A stretch of 60,877 nt of DNA, taken from the NCBI GenBank assembly GCA_933822405.4, contig CAKOGP040000557.1:1-60877 (forward strand). Direction: 5' to 3'. How positions within the stretch are numbered: position 1 is the first letter of the stretch; each line of letters starts with the position of its first letter. The DNA is from Cylindrotheca closterium (lineage: Eukaryota > Bacillariophyta > Bacillariophyceae > Bacillariales > Bacillariaceae). The notes under the pieces were generated by a model. That model did no database searches and had not been told where the DNA came from. It worked only from the letters and a program-made list of their open reading frames with translations. Shown here piece after piece: positions 1 to 10,686 of the stretch. Position numbers and translations under genes: made by a program.

Positions 1-288
1 AGACCCCCGTAAATACACCCCAATAGCAATATCAATCACCGTCTATCATGCCCAACAGTAGCTACATCAATGCACTAGTACGCTCTCTCCACGATGAGAG
101 TCAGGAGCACAACGTTGTCACGTTAAGAGTCAGCTAATATAATAAAAGTTAATCCAGTGAATCATAATAGAAAAGAGCTAAACAATGCTTACGGGCGAAG
201 CTAACAAAAAGTGGTTTGCAGGACGGTGCCGGTTCAGAACCAGGTACCAGGTACCATCTGTTAAACAGTCTTTTCTCACCGTCACAAA
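1..288. promoter_or_regulatory. Upstream region of the first CDPK gene
   Basis: There is no coding sequence here that I can support. The stretch precedes the start codon at 289 and probably holds its promoter and 5' untranslated region. It contains two GGTACC palindromes 7 bp apart (243-255), the first of many in this window. I see no clear TATA box. Confidence 0.4.
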
Positions 289-2433
289 ATGGATAGCAAC
301 GATCCTTATCGACTGGAGCCGTTGAAGACAGAGGTTACGAGCAGTTTGAGAAGACGAAAAGCAGGCACAAGGGATGGATTCCTTTCGTCCTCTGATTCTA
401 TCACGACGACAAACTCGGATAGGTCAGGGGATTCATTGTCTATCCCATTGCCATCTCTACATGGATCCTTGATGAGAACGAGGACTGAGAAAGATCCATA
501 TCGATATTATGAGATTATCAAGGTCCTGGGGGAGGGTTCTATGGGAAATGTCTGCAAGGTTCACAAACTAAAATCAATGATGGGCGGATCAGCGCGATCA
601 GAATTCGTCAAGCAGGAGAAACAAAGATCGTGGTTGTGGTGTCTAGACTTTGAATTTCCATGCTTTGGAATTTGTCCTATGTCGAAAAAGGAAGAGACGA
701 AAGATTCCTTATTGCAAACGATCGAGGAAAATGCGCCGTCTCAAGATAAGACCACCCCTATGGTTCCTTCTTCAATTAACAATCACAACATTCGAACAAG
801 CTCAGAATCATCACAGATATCGACGTCATCTTCCATAATATCATACGGAAGAAAAGATGTTACTTATGCTTTGAAATCTATCCATGTGGACCGTGTGCGA
901 GACTCGGTTTTCCGCAAGGAACTGATGAATGAGATTATTATCCTTCAAACCCTTGATCATCCGAATATTGTCAAAGCCATTGTAAGTAAACCAATCTTCT
1001 TCTTCCATACAGTGTTTTCAAAGCTCACCCGGAATAAAAAAGGAAACCTTTGACTACAAAAACAGAATGTATCTAGTACTCGAGCTTTGCTCTGGTGGCG
1101 ATCTTTACTCTCGTGATCCGTATGATGAAGAACAGGCGTGTGGCATTATATTTTCTGTTGTTGATGCTGTGAGCTACATGCATAACAAAGGGATCACTCA
1201 TCGTGACTTAAAATTTGAGAATATCATGTTTGGACATCCATCCACATACTCTGTGAAGGTGATCGACTTTGGTTTGTCGCGAAAGTATGCCACGAAGGAA
1301 CACCTTCACGACACTGTTGGTACGGTGTATACCATGGCTCCTGAAGTCTTAAAAGGCGACTATACATCGCAGGTGGATTTGTGGTCGGTAGGAGTGATCG
1401 CATTCATGCTTTTATCATCGTCATTGCCATTTTATGGAAAGAATCGGTACGTTCAATTGCACTGCTTGGAAAGGATGAAGTTTCCTATCAAATTACTAAT
1501 GGTCGTGGTTTATGCAGGAAGCAGGTGGTTCGTCGGATTCTTCGGGGGTCGTTCACCTTCAGAGGCGAACGCTGGAATCCAGTTTCTTCAGCCGCCAAAG
1601 ATTTTATTTGCAAGGCATTGTCAAGAGCAGCCAATGAGCGACCTACGGCAAAGGAGGCTTTGCAACTACAATGGCTCAAGCGACTCCACTCAGATGTCCC
1701 TGTATCATGGCTGCTGATGGATAATGTGTCAGCATCTATCCGCACTTTTGCAACCTACGGAAAACTGAAAAAATTGGCCCTTCTTGTCGTGGCATACAAG
1801 TCAACGGATGAAGAGCTTGGTTTCTTGAGAAAAATCTTTGACAAATTTGATATCACCAACGATGGCGAAATAAGCATAGTTGAATTTAAGGAGGCACTGA
1901 CGGTCTATCAGTACACTGACGAAGAGCTTGACTTCATGTTTCAGGCCCTGGACATAGACTGCACCGGCAGGGTGCATTATTCAGAGTTCTTGGCTGGTTC
2001 GCTGGAAGCTCACGGAAACATCGATGAAGCACGAATTGCGGAGGCTTTCGATCGTCTAGACAGTGATGACTCTGGCTTCATCACTGTTGAGAATTTGCGA
2101 GAATTTATCGGACACAACATTTCAGGCGAGTACCTTGATTCAATCATCGAAGAAGTGGACCGCACAAAAAATCACAAGATTGATTACCAAAAGTTTCTAG
2201 ATCTGTGGAACGAGCAGTCGGCGTCCAATCTACAAGATGCGATGGTTGACGTTTACAAGAGGCGGGAGACATTCGAGTCTGAAGACCTTGACTTGGACGT
2301 GTCTCGTTCTGCCTCTTTTGATAGTTCTAACGACGGCGATCCGCTAGACATTTCAATTGCGGATCCAGAATGTAAGGGAAGCTATTTCTTTGCCAAGGAG
2401 AAGGAAAAATCGACACGCGGAGTTTGGCTGTAG
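289..2433 (+). CDS. Calcium-dependent protein kinase (CDPK), long N-lobe insert
   Basis: Serine/threonine kinase fused to a calmodulin-like domain, expected to phosphorylate targets in response to Ca2+. Exons are 289-981, 1043-1446 and 1518-2433, with GT-AG introns of 61 and 71 nt, giving 670 residues. The glycine loop GEGSMG is at residues 81-86 and the ATP-binding lysine in YALK is K196. The HRDLKFEN catalytic loop, DFG and a normal APE (MAPEVL) follow. Four EF-hands fill the C-terminus: DITNDGEISIVE and DIDCTGRVHYSE look usable, DSDDSGFITVEN ends in Asn, and the fourth (DRTKNHKIDYQK) is degenerate. About 110 residues separate glycine loop and lysine, far more than the usual 15 or so; the insert is rich in Ser and charged residues. 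There is no Met-Gly myristoylation start. It faces a second CDPK gene tail to tail, with 158 bp between stop codons. Confidence 0.93.
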
Positions 2434-2591
2434 AAGAATTGGAGCTCCTACAACCATGAAAGTGACAACAATTGATAGCAGATCTAAAAACTATTTAGCG
2501 CTACACATTTGAGTCTGCCTACCTTCAAGAACAAAAACAAACAACGACACAAGGTGGTTCTCCGAGAAAGCCCAGTGAATGGTGATGACCA

Positions 2592-4707
2592 TTAGGCGCC
2601 AGATCTAGAAGAATCAAATTTTCCACCGGGGATTTTGGCATCGAGGCCAAGGAGGCCGTCTTCACTGTAAACTGATTCCGCAGGTTCAATTATATCAAAG
2701 AGATTGGTTCGATTCTGACGGAACATGCTAAGGAATTCGGCATATGAAACTGAAACAGAACTTTATGTTAGAAGGCGTCACAATTTGTGCATAAGTAAAA
2801 TATAAAAACTTACTTTCTCCATCACCATCCTTGTCAATTTCATTGATCAAATCTTGAATATCTTGACTAGTGGCCTCATGACCAAGAAATTCCGTAAGGT
2901 TTTGTCGAGAAATGAAACCTGAGTCATCAGAATCCAATCTGTCAAAAGCTTCAGCTATGCGCTCTTCTTCGATATGTCCTTGAGCCTCGAGTGTAGCTGC
3001 AATGAATTCGGTGTACATGATTACGCCGTTTTTGTTAACATCCTATACGATTCCACGCGTAAAGCTGAGAAAACACGATTTCGTGCATAGAAAATCTGAA
3101 AGTCGTAGTCGTACCATGCTGTTGAAAATTTCCTTCACCCTTTCTTCGGGGTAATTTTTCTCCTTGAGCGCTGTCATGAACTCGTCATATGAGATTGTTC
3201 CGTTGTTTGCAACATCATACTGATCGAAGCACTTTCGTAGTTCCAAAATGTCATCGGTACTTGATTTGTGTGCAATTACCTATAAGCCAGTATTGTATTG
3301 TTTTGCTGTGAATGAGTATATAATGGATTGAATTGATCTAATTGCGAAAAGAGATCTTACATTGAGCGCAATTTTCTTCAATGCGTGAACATCCTTATAA
3401 TTCATCAGGTTGCCCTGAACTGCGTCTGCAGTTGTCTGATCAGGTTTGCGGTCTGACAACTTGAATTCTTTAGAAAGCCAAACATGTTTTAATGCCTTTG
3501 TCGCATCCATGCGCTTCTTAGGATCTATCACCAGAAGGTTGTCAATCATATCCTTGGCTTCGTTGGATATGGGATCCCAGTAGCTTTTGTTAAAGTTGTA
3601 GTCGCCTGAGAAGGAAAACATTGGTAAGCGCAAAACTAACAACGACTGGCACAACAGCAGTTGGCTGCAATGGGCGACTCACAACGCATGATCTTGTCAA
3701 TCATCACCTTCCGCTTCTTGCTGTAAAACGGACGATGCGATGAGAGCAACATGTAGATGATGACACCAGCACTCCAAAGATCGGCCTGGGAAGTGTAAAC
3801 TCCCTGTAGAACTTGCGGACTCATAGAGTATAAGGTCCCAACACCTTCGTGCATGACTCCGGTAGCCTGATTCCCAAACTTTTTACTCAATCCGAAGTCA
3901 ATTACCTTGATTTCTGCTTTTGGATGTGGACTTTCGAAAATAATATTTTCAAATTTTACTAAAGCAAAGAGAAAAGAAGGTGCTGTCAGAGATACGAACA
4001 GACGAGAAGGTCAGCGACTCGAGTCTCACTTACAATCTCTGTGAACAATTCCATGGTCATGCATATACTTGATAGCTGACAACAGCTTGCCAGAGATGTA
4101 TCCGGCTTCCATTTCACTGTAGGGTAGTCGAGTGTAAAGATCTCCGCCATCGCAAAGTTCAAGAATAATGTAAATTTGCTTTTTGTGATTGTAAACCTCA
4201 TGTGCCTTCACAATGTTTGGGTGATCCTGCAAATGCAAAGAAAATTTGACGGTCAGCATTAACATCATAGTGATTTTTTCGCATGAAACATATATTAATA
4301 CCGGTACCACGCACCATGGCCTTCAAAATATCAATTTCATTGTGCAACTCCTCTAGAAAGGCAGAGGAGACCTTATCCAGCTGGATTTGCTTGAGAGCAT
4401 AATCCACTTTGTGAGCCCTCCTTTCAGACAAGCTAACATTCGATGACTGCCTTGTCATTCCCTTCTTGACTTTTGGATTGAATGCTGAACCACCTTCTTG
4501 ACCCTCCCTGACTTGAACTCTCGAAACAGATCCCATTGAACCCTGACCCAGAACTTCTTTTGTTTCGTACTTTTTGTAGACATCGATATTCCGATGGCGA
4601 AGGATGACTGAATGTACTGATTGTGCATTCTTTTTGGAATCCCCTCCGACCTCGAATCCAGATGGCCCATTGTCTGCTTCTTCGGATTTGCCAAGACAGG
4701 CACCCAT
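2592..4707 (-). CDS. Calcium-dependent protein kinase (CDPK), predicted myristoylated
   Basis: Second CDPK, 552 residues in seven exons: 4707-4315, 4226-4034, 3958-3683, 3605-3361, 3279-3115, 3042-2814 and 2749-2592. All introns are GT-AG and 63-88 nt long. It starts MGACLGKS, a typical N-myristoylation signal with a nearby palmitoylatable Cys, so membrane attachment is likely. The glycine loop GQGSMG is at 54-59, the ATP lysine is K106, the catalytic loop reads HRDLKFEN (its Leu codon is split by an intron) and DFG is intact. The usual APE motif reads SPQ, so the structural Glu is Gln. Four EF-hands follow, the last (DKDGDGEISYAE) canonical; the third ends in Asn, as in the neighbouring CDPK. 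It has six introns where its neighbour has two, so the pair is not a simple recent tandem copy. Confidence 0.93.
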
Positions 4708-5069
4708 TGTCTTTCAAGTTTCTATTACAATATAGGTGGTACAAAGTGCGGTTCTTGTCGATGATAGCACAAAAGTAGCCAACCACAAAACGAACTGAAA
4801 AGATTTGCAGCACGAAAAAATGTCCCAAGGTACTCACTTAGAGCCTCCAACTCAGAAAAGTCTGTGAGCCACAGTACCGGCAGAGCACAAAATCACCAAA
4901 ACCACCCCACAACAGCTACCGATACACTCCAGTAGAAAGACCCAGGACGGAGACACAAGCGGAAGGTGCCAGTTGGCTATCAGATACACTGTCAGAATCA
5001 ATTGCGAATCATCATCATCAAGCAAAAGTTGCTAATAGGATCGTTCACCGCAATATTGGAGGCACTCAT
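4708..5069. promoter_or_regulatory. Divergent promoter region, CDPK / VIP1
   Basis: These 362 bp lie between the start codons of the minus-strand CDPK and the plus-strand inositol pyrophosphate kinase, so both promoters must lie here or in the untranslated leaders. Short open frames run through it but none looks coding. I see no strong repeat or structured RNA. Confidence 0.45.
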
Positions 5070-8000
5070 ATGAACCAAGATCGCGTTGCAAACGAAGCAG
5101 AGTCTAATGAGACAGAGAAGCAATCGGAAGCAAAGGGTGTACCCAGGACCGTTACCATTGCTCCTGTTTTTACAAGACCTACTGCGCCAGTAGCTTTTAA
5201 CAAAAAACGACACAAAAAAAATTCACTTTCGGGGGTGATTCCTATCATCCAAGCAGCCGAGCTGAGCGAGGAATATCCTGATCGCATTCGATTGGGAATA
5301 TGCGCAATGGACAAGAAAGCAAGGTCAAAGCCAATGGCCGAAATCTTGAGCAGGCTTGACCCAATTCTCTTTCACGTTGTATTCTTTGGGGATGAGATGA
5401 TTCTTAACAAATCTATTGAGGAATGGTAAGTCGCTATCACACAATGAAAAGACACAGTTTTGACAGGTCCTGAACGACAGTCCCGCTTCTGAAACAGGCC
5501 AATTTGTGATATTTTGATTGCATTCTATTCAAAAGGATACCCTCTTGCCAAAGCAAAGGAATACTTCGAATTGAGGAAGCCTTTTATCCTCAACGATTTG
5601 GAGATGCAAGAGCTATTGATGGACAGAAGAAGGGTATACGATCTGCTAGAGGAGAGCGGCATTGATGTCCCTCGTCATGCGTACGTGTCGTTAGATGATT
5701 ATGTGAGCACTGGAACTGGTGACGGAAATGGTGCCCGAGAGAGAGAAGTTCACGAGTTTGATGACCACATTGAAGTAAATGGTATGAGCATCGACAAACC
5801 ATTTGTTGAAAAGCCCGTAGACGCAGATGACCACAACATTGCCATCTACTATCCAAGCTCTGCGGGCGGCGGATGCAAAAAGCTGTTTCGCAAGATTGGA
5901 AATAGATCCTCAGAGTTTTATCCCGGTGAGATGTTGTTGCTTTGGAGTCAACACTGTATCGTCTTTTCTGATGTACCCGCGCTTCTTTCTCCTGCATTTG
6001 CAGATATCAACGAGGTTCGACGCGACGGTTCTTACATATACGAAGCATTCGTGGGTAAGTCACATACTCGCAGTCGATTGACACAGTCTGATGGTCCTAA
6101 TGATCGTCTCGCAGAAACCCAGGGAACTGATGTGAAGATGTACACTGTTGGGCCCGAATATGGACATGCAGAAGCTCGAAAGTCCCCGACCGTAGACGGC
6201 AAGGTGCAACGTGATGTAGATGGGTAAGTCACATACTCGCAGTCGATTAACACAGTCTGATGGTCCTAAATTATCGTCTCGCAGAAAGGAGGTGAGTGAT
6301 TGAGAAGCAGTACAGTAGAGAATTGATTGATTGTTCAGCAGAAGTTTCGAGGTTGAGCACCCCTCAAAATGACTACTTGAAGAAATGGAGAACGGAAGAA
6401 TGTATTTATCATGTTGCGTGATCTCACTCACCATTTGCTCGTCAAACACCACTACCACCATATCCGAAGGTTCGATTCCCAGTCATCCTCACATTGACAG
6501 AAAAAGAGATTGCTCGAAGAATTGTCCTCGGTTTTGGGCAATTTGTTTGTGGATTTGATTTGCTACGCGTCCAGGAGGGACATTCGGTGGTTTCCTATGT
6601 CTGCGATGTTAATGGGTGGTCTTTCGTCAAGAATAGTAGGAAGTATTATGATGATTGTGCCCAAATCTTGACGGAGCATGTACTCGCTACAGTGCGCCCA
6701 GAGATTAACCTTGGGTTCTCCACTGTTGACCCATTGCTTAGCAACGTAGAAGAAGTTTCTTTTTCCGGATTACTCAGACGGTTTACGGATCAGTCGAAGA
6801 GAGATGTACAGTCCCCTAATCATCGTTCAGACACAAATTCTGTCAGCAGCGCCCAAGTGGCAGCGACGAAGTTGGAAGAAGGTGCGATTCCAGTACGGGA
6901 GATTCCTGGGCACCTCGTGTCAGAGCCGGCCTCTTTGTGCACATCCAACGCTAGTTCCACTGATGATTTGACCAAATTAGCAAAGATGAATGGAATCAAT
7001 AGTTGTGAGAAATTTCCTGGAGTTCACAAAGAAGAGCTCCGTTGTGTAATCGCGGTGGTGAGACACGGGGACAGAACGCCCAAACAGAAGCTTAAGGTGA
7101 AGATGTCGGAACAGCGGATCTTGCAATTCTTTCACAAGCATTGTGATGATCCGACAAAGGACCTTAAGGTGAAAGCCAAGGCACCAATGACTGACTTCCT
7201 GAAAACAGTGAAATCAGTCCTCTCAAATTCTCGATCATCAGATTCAATGGACAGCAAGACCGTGTACAAACTACGCCATATGCGAGATATCCTAGAGCGG
7301 TGGAAAATAGCTGGCTTGAATCGGAAGTTGCAAATCAAGCCTCGACAATGGAAAGAAGGCGAAAACGGTGAACAAACATGTACAGAACTACATCTCATAC
7401 TGAAATGGGGTGGCAACCTGACGAAGTTGGGAGAAACGTAAGTTTTTTGTGCATCGTCGATTCACCTTGTTCGATGTCACTGAGACACTTGCTGGCTATA
7501 TATAGTCAAGCAATTCACCTTGGGCAGCGATTTCGTCAGGAGATGTATCCAGATGCTCCTGGTGGTGGCATTCTTCGGCTTCATTCCACGTTTAGACACG
7601 ACTTGAAGATCAGAACCAGCGATGAAGGCCGCGTGATGAAAACGGCTGCTGCTTTTGCTAAAGGTCTACTGGAGCTTGAGGGAGAGATTCCGCCGATTCT
7701 TGTGTCTCTTGTTCACAAAGAGAAGGGCAGGTACGTCATCACATTTTGGGACTGGTATCAGCACCGTTGTCTTTCTTGGCCTCCTCCATTTTGAGTTTGG
7801 AAGAGACCATCGGACGAATGACGAACTCGTTGAGGCGAGTAGTACGCGGCTTCTACACTGGTTGTTCTCAATTTTCTTTTCTTCTAGCTTGCATATGCTT
7901 GACCCATCGGGCGATAAGGAAGTTAAACTTGAGCTCGATGAATGCAAAGAGAGGATCACGGCCAATCTTCAGCAGGATATCAATTACAGGGAAATGTCTC

Positions 8001-9555
8001 CGGAAGATCGTGGACGCATGGTTGGTCCACCAGAGCTCACATCTCTCCATGATGCTCTGGCTGAGATTGGAAACCCACGTTTGACATTGATGGAAATTCA
8101 TAAAACTATGGGATATCTGATCGAGCAACTCGAAGAAATGCTTGATCTCATGGGAAGTGGAGACGAAATGAGAATGGAAGATGGCGAAGGCTTGAAAGGA
8201 GAGAACGAAGATGACGTAGCCCTCAGTGGGGTAAAGTTGTACAAGGGAGAGACTCTTCTTGAACTGACAGAGCGATGGCGCTTCATTCACAAACGTCTGT
8301 ACGATGTGGAAACAAATTTGTTCGATCTATCTAGAGTGCCTGATGTTCATGGTAGGAAGATTTGCAGCACATTGTTTTGATCCAATCGTTCTCTCACCTC
8401 TGTTCCCAACAACAACAACAATAACAACACAGATAACGTCAGGTAAGAAGATCCTGCAGCTTGTTTTCCGTCCCGGTCTAAGGTTCTCTCACTTTTATTT
8501 CCATAACAAACCAAAAAAGGTTCGATGTTTTACATAATCCTCATTTGGGACTGACAAACACGTTAGAGAAACTTTACGAGCTTGCCAAATGCATGGCTGA
8601 CGCCGTGGTCCCACAGGAATATGGAACCACAGCTTCAGAAAAGAGAAGCGTGGGAGTGAAGATATGTAGTTCTCTTGTAGAGAAGATTCGGAACGACTTG
8701 AATATAGCACGAACAGACAACAAAGCTGACATGCGATACATGATCAACATGGATTACTCCGCCGACCTTCCAATCAACACGATGGGCCGCCGTATTCGAA
8801 CCCGTCTCTATTTTACAAGCGAAAGTCATTTGCATACATTGCTCAACGTGCTTAGATTTGCTGGCGACGGGAAAGTCGTTTTGTCAAAACCAGGGGTTGA
8901 TTTCGTCAACCAGACTCCCGAGTTGTGCTACTTAACACAAGTGGTTTTCCGCCTTTTCGAAGATACAAGTCGGCCAATGGAAGAAGCAAGGCGATTTCGC
9001 GTGGAGATTTTGTTCTCTCCGGGTGCTACTGCACCACCCATTCACCTGGACGAGTCCAACAAGGGCTACGACAAGACGCGCCTCGATACTGCAGGGTTGG
9101 TTCGAGTGGAGCGTGATGGTCTTACCTGTAAGGATATTGAAGACTTCTTTGACGAAGTGATTGAAGAAAATGTAGGGCATAATCATGCGAAGATAGATAG
9201 TCAATCGACAGCGACACCCCCAACGACGAGAAATGACCTAAAGCCTGTCGCAAAGGCGAAAAAGAACCGAGTGGATAGCATCATGGAGACCAAAAACGAA
9301 GAAGATTGCGATGGTCCTTCCAAGACGAACCAACAAGTTTCTCAAAATGCATCCACGGCTGCAAAGTCAAGTGAAGGTACTGACGACGGTAAAGGCGAAG
9401 AGGACATTGTTCCTTTTGAAATGTCATCAAAGTATTTCTGGACAGCAATTGCAGTTGGCTCGCTGTGCTTGGGAGCTGGATGCTTAGTCATGGCTATGAG
9501 TTTGGGAGACAGGCAATCAGGGCACCAGCGACGACATTCTGTGAGACGCTTCTAA
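5070..9555 (+). CDS. VIP1: Diphosphoinositol pentakisphosphate kinase (PPIP5K/VIP1)
   Basis: Bifunctional inositol pyrophosphate enzyme: an N-terminal ATP-grasp kinase makes 1-InsP7/InsP8 and a histidine-acid-phosphatase-like domain follows. Ten exons: 5070-5425, 5498-5925, 6004-6054, 6115-6223, 6285-6291, 6470-7437, 7506-7730, 7888-8351, 8433-8442 and 8520-9555; they sum to exactly 1,218 codons. Family landmarks include [55 protein letters not shown] and [12 protein letters not shown] in the kinase, then [12 protein letters not shown] in the phosphatase-like half and VVPQEYG near the end. The 7-nt and 10-nt exons are required: skipping either breaks the frame, and both restore conserved residues (DGKEV, and DNVR before FDVLHN). 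The C-terminus carries a hydrophobic segment starting FWTAIAVG followed by a basic tail, suggesting tail anchoring, which I do not know from this family. Confidence 0.93.
6055..6114 (+). repeat. Intron copy A of a duplicated intron (VIP1 gene)
   Basis: This 60-nt intron (gtaagtcaca ... tctcgcag) is almost identical to the 61-nt intron at 6224-6284. By eye they differ by two substitutions and one single-base indel. Similarity stops at the splice sites, apart from the last exon G and the following AAA. The exons on either side are unrelated to each other, so only intron sequence was copied. Confidence 0.9.
6224..6284 (+). repeat. Intron copy B of a duplicated intron (VIP1 gene)
   Basis: This is the near-identical partner of the intron at 6055-6114, starting 109 nt after that intron ends. 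It interrupts the conserved DGKEV stretch only 7 nt before an older, larger intron (6292-6469), which leaves the 7-nt exon 6285-6291. Confidence 0.9.
6285..6291 (+). other. 7-nt micro-exon of the VIP1 gene
   Basis: The seven bases AAAGGAG sit between an AG acceptor and a GTGAGT donor. They complete a Gly codon and add Lys-Glu, giving DGKEVRFP, the order conserved in PPIP5K proteins. If the two flanking introns are removed together without it, the frame shifts and stops within about ten codons. Confidence 0.85.
8433..8442 (+). other. 10-nt micro-exon of the VIP1 gene
   Basis: The ten bases ATAACGTCAG are flanked by a CAG acceptor and a GTAAGA donor. They encode the middle of Asp-Asn-Val-Arg, joining PDVH to [11 protein letters not shown] as the family requires. 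Leaving it out shifts the frame. Confidence 0.82.
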
Positions 9556-9690
9556 CCTTAGCTTACGAAGCTTTCAATATGATATGCTGGAAGGAAAGCA
9601 TGCTTTGGAGAATGGAAAATACACTGAATGGCAACGGTTGTTTATTGGCAAAGTTGGTAACGGAGCCTAGCATTGGATTTTCAAAACTCA

Positions 9691-10686
9691 TTAGTCTGTG
9701 TCAGTCTCGAGCACTTCAGCTATTGTCTCGGGAGCTGATTTTCTGCTGACTTTTGGTGTTCTCCCTACCATGTTCTCCAATTTAGCTAGTGCTGGTTTCC
9801 ATTCGAGCCCTTCTAGTTTCGACATTGCACCATTCCAAAAGTTCTTTGTCGACTTTGTTTGGGTGAGTCTTCCTTGCCGAGGAGCTCTCGGAGGAGTTTG
9901 GGCTCTTTTGATTTCTAATTCTTTCTTCGCAACGATTTCTGCTTGCCTATTCTTTTGTGATGTCATTTGACGCATTAATTCTGGATCAATTTCCTGTAGT
10001 CTTTTCGCCAACATTTCCATTTGCTTTGACTTCTCCTCCTCCAACGAAATCTCTTTCTCTTCCAAGTCCTCGGTAGGTGACAAATCATGGTCGCCCTTTT
10101 CCTTTTCTGCCAACGTATCCTTGTGCTCCTGGACAATTTCTCGTTGCATTTCTTCTTGGATCTCCATTATATCTTCTAGCCCAGGGTGCGCAGCCGCCAG
10201 ACTTTCTTTTACGATTTCCTTCTGCCGTTCTTTCTGTGCCTCGAGTGAAATTGTGATTTCAGGTCTCGATAGTTTGAAGAAAGCTTTCGCGAATGATGGT
10301 TTTTGTTGTACAGAGGAAGTGCTGTGGATGCTGTCTCGCGTACGTGAAGTGTCATCTAGGTCTTCACTAGAAGGTTGAGGCTCAATGCTACCAAGACTTC
10401 TTCCAGATCCTGTTTTATGAAAGGAATCACGTAAGCTCAAATCAAGATCATCCTCATAATGGTCTTCGAATTCCACAATTTGTACTACTTGCATGACAGC
10501 CTGCAATTCTTTCTGCAGTTCATCTTGGTGATTGGATAGTTTGGCGACTTCCCCTCTAATACTTTCGTCGTCAAGATCGATGTGAAATTCACTAATACGG
10601 CTTCTCAAATCATCTCTAACCTCCTTGATGATGCGTGGAGTTTCTGGTGAGTCTGGGGATTCGGCATAAGCATCTGCAAAGTTCAT
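9691..10686 (-). CDS. Hypothetical acidic coiled-coil protein
   Basis: Single-exon, 331-residue protein that I do not recognise. The N-terminal third is acidic with a short helical stretch (NHQDELQKELQAVMQVVQ). The centre is strongly charged and predicted helical, with many Glu, Lys and Gln. It holds two degenerate repeats of about 38 residues, each with HPGL/DPEL, then IM or MRQM, then QREIV/QAEIV, at roughly residues 150-187 and 218-255. The C-terminus is basic, with a Trp pair (FWNGAMSKLEGLEW). No signal peptide or membrane segment is seen. It is convergent with VIP1 (135 bp between stops) and divergent from the tRNA ligase. Confidence 0.8.
   Translation of the reverse strand: MNFADAYAESPDSPETPRIIKEVRDDLRSRISEFHIDLDDESIRGEVAKLSNHQDELQKELQAVMQVVQIVEFEDHYEDDLDLSLRDSFHKTGSGRSLGSIEPQPSSEDLDDTSRTRDSIHSTSSVQQKPSFAKAFFKLSRPEITISLEAQKERQKEIVKESLAAAHPGLEDIMEIQEEMQREIVQEHKDTLAEKEKGDHDLSPTEDLEEKEISLEEEKSKQMEMLAKRLQEIDPELMRQMTSQKNRQAEIVAKKELEIKRAQTPPRAPRQGRLTQTKSTKNFWNGAMSKLEGLEWKPALAKLENMVGRTPKVSRKSAPETIAEVLETDTD

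Noticed and set aside
6459..6487. tRNA T-arm-like string GGTTCGATTCCC
   Set aside because: The flanking bases do not pair as a T stem and no anticodon or D arm lies upstream. The bases are the start of a VIP1 exon encoding Val-Arg-Phe-Pro.
7438..7505. Read-through frame 7378-7794 as a separate protein
   Set aside because: It crosses a clear 68-nt intron of the VIP1 gene; splicing joins LGE to [11 protein letters not shown] as the family requires.
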